NCBI GenBank assembly: GCA_049472395.1
Contig: JBLIRR010000009.1
Span: 1-64,000 of the forward strand
Origin: JBLIRR01 sp049472395
Lineage (GTDB): Bacteria > SZUA-182 > DTGQ01 > JBLIRR01
Direction: 5' to 3'
Length of the DNA stretch: 64,000 nucleotides
Shown: positions 36,978-45,587 of the stretch, piece by piece
How the letters are laid out: every line of letters begins with the position of its first letter
Numbering within the stretch: position 1 is the first letter of the stretch
The notes under the pieces: generated by a model
Database searches by the model: none
The model's input: the letters and a program-made list of their open reading frames with translations, nothing else
Told to the model about the DNA's origin: nothing
Position numbers and translations under genes: made by a program

Positions 36978-37271
36978 TTACCATCGTGGGCCTCTATTGC
37001 CGCCCCCCTTGCGACCTCGGCCACCTTTTTCTTTTGCAATATTGACTCTTATTGCTTTCCCGCTCACTTCCTTGCCATTTTGTTCGAGTGCTTTTTCAGC
37101 TGCATGTTGCGTTGAAAAAGTAATAAATGCGAATCCTTTTGATCGTCCGGTTTCCCAATCTCGGATCAATTTAACTTCTTCGAGATCACCATATGATGAA
37201 AATATCTCTTTAAGTTCAGATTCATCAACCCCGTATGGCAAGTTACCTACATATAGTTTATTTTGCTGCAT
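36978..37271 (-). CDS. RRM-domain RNA-binding protein
   Basis: A 97-aa protein from ATG 37271, which has GGAGG upstream; the frame extends to 37337 but lacks a ribosome site there. A single RNA recognition motif shows RNP2 (KLYVGNLPY) and RNP1 (KGFAFITF), followed by a Gly/Arg-rich tail (GGRGRKGGGNRGPRW). Such small RRM proteins bind single-stranded RNA, often in the cold response. Monocistronic. Confidence 0.92.
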   Translation of the reverse strand: MQQNKLYVGNLPYGVDESELKEIFSSYGDLEEVKLIRDWETGRSKGFAFITFSTQHAAEKALEQNGKEVSGKAIRVNIAKEKGGRGRKGGGNRGPRW

Positions 37272-37786
37272 TACAACCTCCACCTCCCATAAATTATTAA
37301 TGTATTTTGGATATATATTTATACTATATAGATTCATTATACAATAAACAAGAGTAAAGTAAAATTCTTTTTGATAGTTTTGTTCATGTGCTTGAGATTA
37401 TAATTGCTGTATTACAGGTATAATTAATTGCTCTTATGTATTTCTATGACATTTGGAGAATATTATGCACAGTAACAATACAAACATCTATTGATATTTT
37501 GAAGCGCGCTTGCTGATCTTTTCATAAATTTTATGAGCCTCGCTCTTTTCTCCTTGTGTGTGTAAATTATTTGACATATGTATGCTGTTATTTATCACTA
37601 AATAATTCAATATATTATAATCCATCATAGCATGAAATGGGGTATATTCTGGTCTGATTCTTGCCTATTACATATATACAGGATATTACACTAATACTTG
37701 CAGGAGAATAATGAGGGAGAGAGGCAGGTGAGAGGAGTGTAGTGGATCGTCCTGTAATGGGCGGGGCAAGAGAGAGGAAAAGAAAA
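37272..37786. other. Intergenic region without visible genes
   Basis: About 500 bp of AT-rich sequence upstream of the minus-strand RRM gene. No supported gene, repeat or strong hairpin was recognised. Confidence 0.5.
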
Positions 37787-37906
37787 ATGAAGCAAATAAA
37801 AATTACACAAAAATTAATTATTATAGTATTATCCGTGGGAGCAATTTTTCTTCTGTATTCAGCATTTATATATGTATTGGTTTTTATGGGACTCAGGAGA
37901 TTTTAG
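37787..37906 (+). pseudogene. Short ORF, likely remnant of a membrane sensor N-terminus
   Basis: A 39-codon frame with an AGAGAGG-type ribosome site. It encodes a basic start (KQIKITQKL) and one hydrophobic helix (IIIVLSVGAIFLLYSAFIYV), then TAG. Beyond the stop the same frame continues with DIYLDMNEALRA before another stop. This looks like the first transmembrane segment of a chemoreceptor or sensor kinase whose remainder is gone. A genuine small membrane peptide is the alternative. Confidence 0.35.
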
Positions 37907-37975
37907 ATTCGAGATATATACCTGGACATGAATGAAGCGCTGAGGGCCTAAGGAATAGCGTGCATGGAAGGCCCT

Positions 37976-38035
37976 CAACAAAAACTCCGCCTCAAACCAG
38001 CAGGCATCAAGGCCATTCCTTTAAGGCGGGGCTTT
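37976..38035 (-). terminator. Intrinsic terminator of the NHL-repeat gene
   Basis: Read on the minus strand, AAAGCCCCGCCT (38035-38024, overlapping the stop codon) pairs with AGGCGGAGTTTT (37992-37981), followed by T-rich sequence (TTTTTGTTG). The plus-strand hairpin shares sequence with the one at 45436-45488 (CTCyGCCTCAAAyC and AGGyGGrGCTTyAC), so it may be a dispersed terminator-like repeat. Confidence 0.6.
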
Positions 38036-40372
38036 ACTTCTATCCTTATCTTCTTTCATCTGGATAAAATATGCTTCCCCATTCACAATTTTAAAATTGG
38101 TGCCCGATGGTTTTCCATGGTAGAGTGCTGTTGTTTCGAATAGCCCTGTTTTTCTGTTGTACCTTTGGATGCTTATTATTCCATTCCATGGCTCAAGGAA
38201 GGAGAGAAAATCATATGAGGTATAGGAGTGAGGAGTGCTCGGAATACTTATAATATTAAGACCTTTCCGGATTGAGTAACCGGGATTTTCGATTTCGCTG
38301 TTCATCGTGATATATTTCCCTGCTCTCATATACACGAGATATCCCTCTCCTTTTTGGAATATAAACTTTTCACCCTTGACAACCCCATCCTTATAGAGGG
38401 TTGTCTGGTAGGAGCGGGCCCCATAATCATATCTGTTAATCATGAGCATCTCACCTTGACTTCCCAATTTGCTCATCATATCGTAAGAATTGTAGTCCTG
38501 TGGCACATTTCCGGGAAATCCCAACATATTCAAACCGGAGGACAGGTATATAAGCGGTTCGTAGTGAAAAATCTGAATGCGGTTGTTATCAGAATCCGCT
38601 ATATAGAGCGTGCCGTTTTCACTGATACTTATCCCTGAGGGATTAAGCATTTGAGCCGGTTCTGAACCGACGTCTCCAAATTGTGCAGTAAATATGCCCT
38701 TGGGAGAGAATATCTGAATACGGTTATTCTTTGAATCAGCCACAAAGATATAATGATTGTCTATACTTATTTCGGCGGGAGATTCCAATTGGCCCTCTTG
38801 TGAACCAACACTTCCCCATTTGCCGATAAGCGCACCTTCTGAGGTAAACAGCCGGATGCTGTGCTCGTGTGCATCCGTCACATAGATACGATTATAACGA
38901 TCGATAGCAATGCCGTGAGGTGCTTCCCCGGATTCCCATTTATTCAGAAAAATGCCTTTAAAGTCAAATTTCTGAATGCGGTGATTGTCCGTATCAGTTA
39001 CATAGATATACCCGCACCTATCAATGGCCAATCCGGAGGGATTTTCAAATTCTCCATCCCTTGATCCTTCACTGCCCCATTTACTGAGAAATGAACCCTC
39101 GCGAGTAAATTTTTGGACACGGTGGTTTCCCGAATCAACAACATAAACAGAATTGTTTTTACTGTCAACCGTTACACACACAGGATTGTTAAATTCTCCA
39201 TCCCCTGATCCTTTGCTTCCCCATTCCCTGCAAAATGTTCCCTCTCGGGAAAACATCTGAATTCGATTGTTTCCGGAATCAGCCACATACAAATTGTCCA
39301 CATTATCACACGCAATTCCTCGGGGCATTCTGAATTCCCCCTTCTCAGTTCCCCCGCTCCCTCTTCCCCAAATGCTGACAAAGATCCCCTCTGAGGAAAA
39401 TTTCTGAATGCGGTTGTTACATGAATCAGTCACATAAATAAAGTCATTGTGATCGACAATTACCCTTGAAGGACCGTCAAATTGTCCCTCACGAACACCT
39501 TTACTCCCCCATTGACTTATAAAGACACCCTCTGAGGTGAATTTTTGGATACGATTATTTCCTTTATCAACAATATACACATTCGCTTTACTATCAACAG
39601 ATATACTCGTGAGATGGTTGAATTGGCCCTTTCCTGCTCCTTTACTTCCCCATTTTTTTAAAAAAGTACCTCCCCTCGTGAACTTTTGGACACGATTATT
39701 TTCCGTATCAGCAATATAAATAAAACCATTCTGAGCATCTATGCCTATACCCGTGGGAATGTTAAATTGTCCGTCTGAAGAGCCTTCACTACCCCAGGCA
39801 CCAATGAAAACGCCTGCCCGATTAAATACTTGGATACGACTATTCATTGAATCAACCACATACACAAGGCCATTGTGTCTATCCACTGCAACTGCCCAAG
39901 GGTAATTAAGCTGACCGTTCTTTGAACCGAAACTTCCCCATTTACTTACGAATTTGCCATCCGTCGTAATTTTTTGGATACGGTGGTTATATGTGTCGGC
40001 GATATAGAGATATCCCATATCATCCGCCGCTATTCCTGAAGGCCGGTCGAATTGTATATTTCCTGTACCCTTGCCGCCTATTCTGGCGAGGAAAATCCCT
40101 TCATTCGTATACTTTTTAATACAATAATTCTTCGGACTGGATTCCCATGGGCCCGAATTCACCACATAGATGTTCCCGTTACTCTCTATGGCTATGCCCG
40201 TGGGATAGTCCAAATACCATGGGACATAGGGTGGAATCATCCGGTTCAATTGTGGAAGATCAAACGCATATGCAGTGGTGCAAGGCCCTGTAATGGTTAC
40301 AAGCAATGAAAACAGAAATGAACAGTAGAGTCCCAAAGATAGTGCTAAACGCTTAGTCACGGTCTTATTCAT
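38021..40372 (-). CDS. Exported NHL-repeat beta-propeller protein
   Basis: A 783-aa protein with a signal peptide (LALSLGLYCSFLFSLLVTI) and about twelve NHL repeats of roughly 47 residues. Each contains (V/I)YV(V/A)D(S/T)xNxRIQ(K/V)F, a GxFxxKWG strand and a GQFxxPxGI loop. They would form two six-bladed propellers. The C-terminal 170 residues are a tandem duplication (GLNMLGFPG and GLNIISIPS starts). NHL propellers serve as protein or ligand platforms on the cell surface. No anchor or enzymatic domain was recognised. Confidence 0.88.
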   Translation of the reverse strand: MNKTVTKRLALSLGLYCSFLFSLLVTITGPCTTAYAFDLPQLNRMIPPYVPWYLDYPTGIAIESNGNIYVVNSGPWESSPKNYCIKKYTNEGIFLARIGGKGTGNIQFDRPSGIAADDMGYLYIADTYNHRIQKITTDGKFVSKWGSFGSKNGQLNYPWAVAVDRHNGLVYVVDSMNSRIQVFNRAGVFIGAWGSEGSSDGQFNIPTGIGIDAQNGFIYIADTENNRVQKFTRGGTFLKKWGSKGAGKGQFNHLTSISVDSKANVYIVDKGNNRIQKFTSEGVFISQWGSKGVREGQFDGPSRVIVDHNDFIYVTDSCNNRIQKFSSEGIFVSIWGRGSGGTEKGEFRMPRGIACDNVDNLYVADSGNNRIQMFSREGTFCREWGSKGSGDGEFNNPVCVTVDSKNNSVYVVDSGNHRVQKFTREGSFLSKWGSEGSRDGEFENPSGLAIDRCGYIYVTDTDNHRIQKFDFKGIFLNKWESGEAPHGIAIDRYNRIYVTDAHEHSIRLFTSEGALIGKWGSVGSQEGQLESPAEISIDNHYIFVADSKNNRIQIFSPKGIFTAQFGDVGSEPAQMLNPSGISISENGTLYIADSDNNRIQIFHYEPLIYLSSGLNMLGFPGNVPQDYNSYDMMSKLGSQGEMLMINRYDYGARSYQTTLYKDGVVKGEKFIFQKGEGYLVYMRAGKYITMNSEIENPGYSIRKGLNIISIPSTPHSYTSYDFLSFLEPWNGIISIQRYNRKTGLFETTALYHGKPSGTNFKIVNGEAYFIQMKEDKDRSKAPP

Positions 40373-40604
40373 ATATTATCTGCTTTTTCAGCACATCAAC
40401 ATATCTTGCTTAAATAACGGTTTTTGTTGTGTCAGATTTCGTTATCGCTTCCGGCGGGCAATCCCCGCCTGTGTATCAAATATCCCCTGATTTATTGTCT
40501 TTCAATTATTATGCCGACTTCTCCTTATAATTTTACATCACCTTGACATTCCTGTCACATTCATGTGATCATAATTGTCTTACTTAAGAATTACGGCTTT
40601 TGTA

Positions 40605-40633
40605 TTGACAAAGTAAAGAAGAACCGTTATATT
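40605..40633 (+). promoter_or_regulatory. Sigma-70 promoter upstream of the EF-G gene
   Basis: TTGACA (40605-40610) and TATATT (40628-40633) are 17 bp apart, with the EF-G start 129 nt downstream. The rest of the 390-bp gap (40373-40761) shows no supported gene. Confidence 0.5.
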
Positions 40634-40761
40634 CATAAAAAAGCCATTTTCTCATATTTTTTCATTCGTTCGGACGGTTTTACATTATATTATGCTCTCC
40701 CTAATTTACTATTCAGAAGGGGAGACCACGATAAGAGCTTATTTTGGGTAAAGAAAACAAG

Positions 40762-42801
40762 ATGTCAGGAGAGAAACGACTTACAAAAATCAGAAATATC
40801 GGTTTTATGGCCCATATTGACGCAGGAAAGACCACCGTCACAGAACGGGTCCTTTTTTTCGCCAAGAAGATACACCGTATGGGTGATGTTGATGATGGAA
40901 CCACTGTCATGGATTGGATGCAGCAGGAACAAGAAAGGGGTATTACAATTACCTCGGCAGTAACAACGGTTGAATGGAAAGGCAGTACTATTCATATCAT
41001 CGACACTCCGGGGCATGTCGACTTCACAATTGAGGTTGAAAGGTCACTGCGCGTGTTGGATGGAGTCGTTGCCATTTTCAGTGCTGTTGAAGGAGTGCAA
41101 CCTCAATCTGAAACCGTCTGGCATCAGGCAGACAAATATAATGTTCCCAAATTGGCTTTTGTCAATAAGATGGATCGAATCGGGGCAGATTTTTTCGGAA
41201 CTGCCCAGATGATCAGTGATCGATTAGGAGCTCATCCCCTCATCATCCAGATACCTATCGGTAATGAGGATCAGTTTGTTGGGGTGATTGATCTTGTGAG
41301 ATTGATTGGGATCATATGGGATAAGTCCAGTTTGGGTGCTGAATTCAAAGAGATCCCTATCCCCGAGGATTTTAAGGAAGAGGCCTCCAATTATCGATTG
41401 AAATTGATTGAATCCCTTGCTGAATTGGATGATTCTTTGATGGAAAAGTATGTGAATGGGGAAGAGATTTTAGAATCTGAAATAAAAGCAGCATTGAGAA
41501 AAGCAACGATCTCGCACAAAGCCGTGCCACTCCTTTGTGGTGCGGCATTGAAAAATGTGGGAATTCAGTCCCTTATAGATGCTATTGTCGACTATCTTCC
41601 CTCACCTATGGATGTACCGCCTGTAGAAGGGTATAATCCTTTGACAGAAGCACGGGAGAGACGGATGGCAAAGGATGACGAGCCATTTGCTGCCTTGACC
41701 TTCAAAGTAGTGGTTGCCGAGGGGAGGAAATTGATTTATGTCCGAATCTACTCCGGGCAGATCAAAGTGGGAGAAGAGGTCTATAATCCGAGGCTCAACA
41801 AGGCTGAGAAGATTTCAAGAATCTTTCTCATGCATGCGAATCAACGGACCCGTATAGAGGAGGTAAAGACGGGTGAAATTGTGGCCCTTATGGGATTGAA
41901 AGGGGCCAGCACAGGAGATACTCTGTGTGACCAGGAGCACCCCATTCTGCTTGAGTCGATTGAATCGTATAAACCTGTAATATCGGTTGCAGTGGAACCC
42001 AAGACCACCCAAGATCAGCAAAAACTCTTGGAATCCCTTGAGAAGCTGAGTGAAGAAGATCCTACATTTTATGTGAAGTCTGATGAAGATACAGGCCAGA
42101 CTCTTATTTCCGGAATGGGTGAATTGCATTTGGATGTGTTGGTGAATCGACTCCGGTCAGATTATCGTGTTGGGGTAAATGTAGGCAGACCTCAGGTTGT
42201 CTATCGGGAGACTGTTGAGGCAGAAGCCCAGGGATCGGCAAAATTCTTACGAGAGATTGATAAAGTCAGGCATTATGCTGAAGTCTTCTTACATATCTCT
42301 CCTCATGACAGGGGGAAGGGGATTGAATTCCATTCTGAGGTCTCGGAAGAAGCTTTGCCGCCAGAGTGTATTCGCTGGGTGGAAGAAGGCGTGAGGGAAG
42401 CCTCTACAGTGGGGGTAGTCATGGGCTATGCACTGACGGACATTCGTGTCGTATTAATGAAGGCTATCATAGATTCTGAGCATCCTTCCCTTTTAGCCCT
42501 GAAGATTGCATCCGGCAATGCCTTGAGAGAAGCCTGTCGAAAGGCCAAGCCGGTCTTGATGGAACCGATAATGGAGGTAGATATTATTGTCCCTGAGGAC
42601 TTTATGGGTGAAGTGGTCGGTAATCTCAATGCGAAAAAGGGCTCGGTCGAGACCATCACTCCAAAGGGGAGGCTTATGATAATAAAAGCGTTCACTCCTC
42701 TGACCCAGATGTTTGGTTATTCAACCAATTTAAGGTCCCTCACCCAGGGTCGAGGGACCTTTTCAATGCAATTCTCGCATTATGATACCGTCATTTCATA
42801 A
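40762..42801 (+). CDS. fusA: Elongation factor G paralog (EF-G-like GTPase)
   Basis: A 679-aa translational GTPase from ATG 40762 (TTG 40744 is in frame). GTPase motifs are AHIDAGKTT, DTPGHVD, NKMDR and a CGAALKN-type G5 loop; EF-G domains II to V follow, ending LTQGRGTFSMQFSHYD. It stands alone, not in the usual str operon with rpsL/rpsG/tuf, suggesting it is the second EF-G type found in many bacteria, for translocation, recycling or stress. Its stop (42799-42801) directly abuts the stop of the convergent regulator. Confidence 0.9.
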   Translation: MSGEKRLTKIRNIGFMAHIDAGKTTVTERVLFFAKKIHRMGDVDDGTTVMDWMQQEQERGITITSAVTTVEWKGSTIHIIDTPGHVDFTIEVERSLRVLDGVVAIFSAVEGVQPQSETVWHQADKYNVPKLAFVNKMDRIGADFFGTAQMISDRLGAHPLIIQIPIGNEDQFVGVIDLVRLIGIIWDKSSLGAEFKEIPIPEDFKEEASNYRLKLIESLAELDDSLMEKYVNGEEILESEIKAALRKATISHKAVPLLCGAALKNVGIQSLIDAIVDYLPSPMDVPPVEGYNPLTEARERRMAKDDEPFAALTFKVVVAEGRKLIYVRIYSGQIKVGEEVYNPRLNKAEKISRIFLMHANQRTRIEEVKTGEIVALMGLKGASTGDTLCDQEHPILLESIESYKPVISVAVEPKTTQDQQKLLESLEKLSEEDPTFYVKSDEDTGQTLISGMGELHLDVLVNRLRSDYRVGVNVGRPQVVYRETVEAEAQGSAKFLREIDKVRHYAEVFLHISPHDRGKGIEFHSEVSEEALPPECIRWVEEGVREASTVGVVMGYALTDIRVVLMKAIIDSEHPSLLALKIASGNALREACRKAKPVLMEPIMEVDIIVPEDFMGEVVGNLNAKKGSVETITPKGRLMIIKAFTPLTQMFGYSTNLRSLTQGRGTFSMQFSHYDTVIS

Positions 42802-44418
42802 TCATGCTTCTCTGATGTTTTCAATACGATAGCGATTTATTTTTTTATACAATCCCTGTCTTGTGATCCTGAGAAGTCGGGCTGCTTTTCCTATATTGCC
42901 CTGGGCTTTGTGTAAGGCTTTCTTTATGCTATGTATTTCCAGAGCTTTGATTTGATCGGCAAGGGATAAATCGTCAGGAGGAGTATCATGCTCCTTTGCT
43001 GTAGTGCAAAATTTCTGCAATTCAGGGGGACACACCTCCATGGTGATACATCTTCCTTCCGGAGCAAAAACAACCAGATGTTCCACTACTTTAAGGAGTT
43101 GACGGACATTTCCCGGCCAGTGATACGCGTGAAGCAGATTCATTATCTCCGGAGAAAATCCTTTCACCTTTTTCCCAAAGCGCTGACAAACCTCCTCCAA
43201 GAAAGCCATCGCCAGCGGAATAATATCCTCCCTGCGCTCCCTTAAAGGTGCGAGATATATCTCCACGGAGAAAAGGCGAAAGAAAAAGTCTTCACGGAAA
43301 CGTCCTGCTTCTATCTCTTGATGCAAATCTTTATTTGTAGAACTGATAATACGATGGGTATATTGTCTAAGCTTTTTACTCCCGAGCCGGCAGCCTTCAC
43401 CTTCCTGGATAACGCGAAGAAATTTTGCCTGGATAGGAAGCGGCATATCTGCAATTTCATCAAGAAAAAGTATACCTCCGTCCGCTTCCTCGAAAAAGCC
43501 TCCCTGACTAGAAATAGCACCTGTAAATGCCCCCTTCTCATAGCCAAAGAATTCACTTTCCATAAGATGTTCCGGGATAGAGGCACAATTGATGGCCACA
43601 AAAGGCTGGCCAGCCTGCCCACTGTACCTATGGATCATTCTGGCGACCACTTCTTTGCCTGTACCATGCTCACCATGGATAAAGATATTGACAGGCATTT
43701 TACTTATCATATGTATCTTATTCAATATATTCCGCATAGCTTGACTTTCAGCAATAAATGGCGTCTTTGAGAAATATCTTCTCTCGGATGCCCTCATTTC
43801 ATTATCTATCTTATCTGATATCCGCAGGATCTGCTGATTAAGAAAAATACTTTCTATGGAGGTTGAGAGAAGAGAGGCAATTTCTTCTATTAAGACTTTG
43901 TCCTCTATGGTAAATCTCATCCCATTTTGTTTGTTGAGCATTTCGATGGCCGCAGTAACGCCGTATCCAGTTAAACTTTTAATGGGAACACAAAGCAGGC
44001 TTCGAGTGACATACCCCGTGAGCGTATCAATTTGGGTGTGATAGCCAAAACGTTTCGTCATATCGTGTTCTATAATGCTCTCACCCGTAGAAATAGCTCT
44101 GCCCACAACACTTTCATCCATTGGAGGTTTGATTTGCGCCTCCCGCAAGCCCGTGCCAAACATTGACCAGATATGATCTGTACCTAATTCTACAACGAAT
44201 ATTGTGCACCGTTCTGTTCTCATAATCTTTGGCAAAATATCAACGCAAAACTTCAGTAACGTCTGATACTCTTTATGTGTCCGAACGCGATTGACCTGGT
44301 CAAGGCGCATTTTAAGATTAGACAATTGTTGCTGGATTTCTAATGGATTGTTTGTCCTCATATTATTTATAAGTGTGTAAACCTTGTTGACACTATATAC
44401 GTGCGTTGACGCCTTCAA
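42802..44418 (-). CDS. Sigma-54-dependent transcriptional activator with GAF domain
   Basis: A 538-aa NifA-like activator. Residues 35-200 are a GAF sensor. The AAA+ domain has Walker A GEHGTGKE near 248, the sigma-54 contact loop GAFTGA near 293, Walker B GGILFLDEIADMPL near 306 and the arginine region RFREDFFFRL. A Fis-type helix-turn-helix ends the protein (NIGKAARLLRITRQGLYKKI). The start is TTG 44418 with AAGGTC upstream, or the ATG of MRTNNP. The only convincing -24/-12 element seen in this window is at 23373. Confidence 0.93.
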   Translation of the reverse strand: MKASTHVYSVNKVYTLINNMRTNNPLEIQQQLSNLKMRLDQVNRVRTHKEYQTLLKFCVDILPKIMRTERCTIFVVELGTDHIWSMFGTGLREAQIKPPMDESVVGRAISTGESIIEHDMTKRFGYHTQIDTLTGYVTRSLLCVPIKSLTGYGVTAAIEMLNKQNGMRFTIEDKVLIEEIASLLSTSIESIFLNQQILRISDKIDNEMRASERRYFSKTPFIAESQAMRNILNKIHMISKMPVNIFIHGEHGTGKEVVARMIHRYSGQAGQPFVAINCASIPEHLMESEFFGYEKGAFTGAISSQGGFFEEADGGILFLDEIADMPLPIQAKFLRVIQEGEGCRLGSKKLRQYTHRIISSTNKDLHQEIEAGRFREDFFFRLFSVEIYLAPLRERREDIIPLAMAFLEEVCQRFGKKVKGFSPEIMNLLHAYHWPGNVRQLLKVVEHLVVFAPEGRCITMEVCPPELQKFCTTAKEHDTPPDDLSLADQIKALEIHSIKKALHKAQGNIGKAARLLRITRQGLYKKINRYRIENIREA

Positions 44419-44601
44419 AGACCTTGTTAATTATAATTTTTCAAAATTTTTATGTCAATATCATTGACAAATAGCAAGAATCAAAACCGATCACTGCTTT
44501 TTTTGTGAGGAGGTAAAATACTATATATACCATCTTAGGCCTTACAATATAAGCCCTTACACCACCTTGTCATTCGTTATCGCCTTTTTGGCATTTAATT
44601 T
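44419..44601. other. Intergenic region upstream of exported-protein genes
   Basis: AT-rich sequence before the hairpin repeat at 44602. It contains an AGGAGG stretch (near 44511) not followed by a usable start codon. Nothing else supported. Confidence 0.4.
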
Positions 44602-44653
44602 GTAAACTATTCTGCTTCGTTGTCCGGCATCTCATGCTGACAACGAAAGGATA
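44602..44653 (+). repeat. Structured repeat upstream of exported-protein gene, copy 1
   Basis: GTAAACTATTCTGCTTCGT (44602-44620) is identical to 45493-45511. It leads into a hairpin with arms TTCGTTGTC (44616-44624) and GACAACGAA (44639-44647), and both copies end in AAGGATA or AGGATA. The stem differs in sequence from copy 2 but pairing is kept, suggesting a conserved RNA or DNA structure. Confidence 0.7.
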
Positions 44654-44798
44654 GAGGAGGCACAATCACGGGGGGAACATTAAACACTTTTATTGTGAAG
44701 CTTTTTGAGAGGGGGGATGGATATAAGTATTATTAATTCATTATTAGAATATTTAGTTTATTTTTCTATGATAATTATTTATTGAAATGGAGGAAATA

Positions 44799-45422
44799 AT
44801 GGTGCAGTATACAATAAAAAGACTTACTATACTCTTATTTATGATAGTAATGAGCATACTCATCACCTCTTCTTCGGTGCGCAGTATGGGCATGGGGGGG
44901 ATAGGAGCTGGTATGGGTGCCGTAAGCATTGGCGGTATGGGACTTGGAAACGTTGGCATGGGAGGAGGAGCTTTAGGGGGGGCTCACCTTGGGGCAGGGT
45001 TTAATTTTGGAATGAGTTCTTCTCCTTCATTGCCAGCTCCTGCTCCTGATTGGAATGCCTGGGATTCAATGATTGATATGATGTATGGAGCGGACCACAA
45101 TCAATATGGAATAATATCTTTGGAAAATATGCTTCAGGATATCACTATGGATCCTCAATTCTCCATAATAAGCTGGGATGCGATGGATACTACCACGTCT
45201 GTTGAGATAGATTCCCGGATGCGAGAGACGGGGATACCGGATACACCATCTGCACACAATTATCAAATGGAAATGAATGATTCACATGTTCCTTTTGAAA
45301 AGAATCCGGCCCCGCCAGATTGGTTTAATCCCTACTGGTGTTATTGGATTAAACCATGCAAATTTTATTGGTGTAATACGAATTGGCAAAATTCATATAC
45401 TCTTCCACAAGCGCCTTTTTAG
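44799..45422 (+). CDS. Exported Gly/Met-rich protein
   Basis: A 207-aa protein from ATG 44799; the in-frame ATG at 44787 forms part of the ribosome site (ATGGAGGAAATA). A signal peptide (LTILLFMIVMSILITSSSV) leads into a Gly/Met repeat region (MGMGGIGAGMGAVSIGGMG). Then come a Pro/Ser linker, an acidic middle and a Trp/Cys/Tyr-rich tail (WFNPYWCYWIKPCKFYWC). Function is unknown. It sits between two copies of a structured repeat and just before a secreted subtilase. Confidence 0.6.
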   Translation: MVQYTIKRLTILLFMIVMSILITSSSVRSMGMGGIGAGMGAVSIGGMGLGNVGMGGGALGGAHLGAGFNFGMSSSPSLPAPAPDWNAWDSMIDMMYGADHNQYGIISLENMLQDITMDPQFSIISWDAMDTTTSVEIDSRMRETGIPDTPSAHNYQMEMNDSHVPFEKNPAPPDWFNPYWCYWIKPCKFYWCNTNWQNSYTLPQAPF

Positions 45423-45435
45423 AATACTGCCGACC

Positions 45436-45488
45436 GAAGCTCTGCCTCAAATCCACAAGATTATAGGGTAATTTGCAGGTGGAGCTTC
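45436..45488 (+). repeat. Hairpin related to the 37976 terminator
   Basis: GAAGCTCTGCCT (45436-45447) pairs with AGGTGGAGCTTC (45477-45488) over 12 bp with two G-U pairs. Sequence and layout resemble the hairpin at 37981-38035. It lies 13 nt after the stop of the Gly/Met-rich protein gene; no T run follows. Confidence 0.6.
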
Positions 45489-45492
45489 ACTG

Positions 45493-45543
45493 GTAAACTA
45501 TTCTGCTTCGTCATTCGGCTTCTTGTGATGACAGTTAAGGATA
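45493..45543 (+). repeat. Structured repeat upstream of subtilase gene, copy 2
   Basis: Shares the identical 19-mer with copy 1 (45493-45511). A shorter hairpin, GTCAT (45510-45514) with ATGAC (45528-45532), replaces the copy-1 stem. It ends 45 nt before the subtilase ATG. Confidence 0.7.
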
Positions 45544-45587
45544 TTATGGAAAACTCTTTATTTTGATAGTTAAAAGGAGGCACTATA

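Noticed and set aside
40565..40963. 132-aa plus-strand frame upstream of EF-G
   Set aside because: Overlaps the EF-G N-terminus in another frame and shows no domain; EF-G motifs are unmistakable.
44590..44605. TGGCATTTAATTTGTA as a second sigma-54 promoter
   Set aside because: The invariant GC of the -12 element is GT, and the site merges with the structured repeat.
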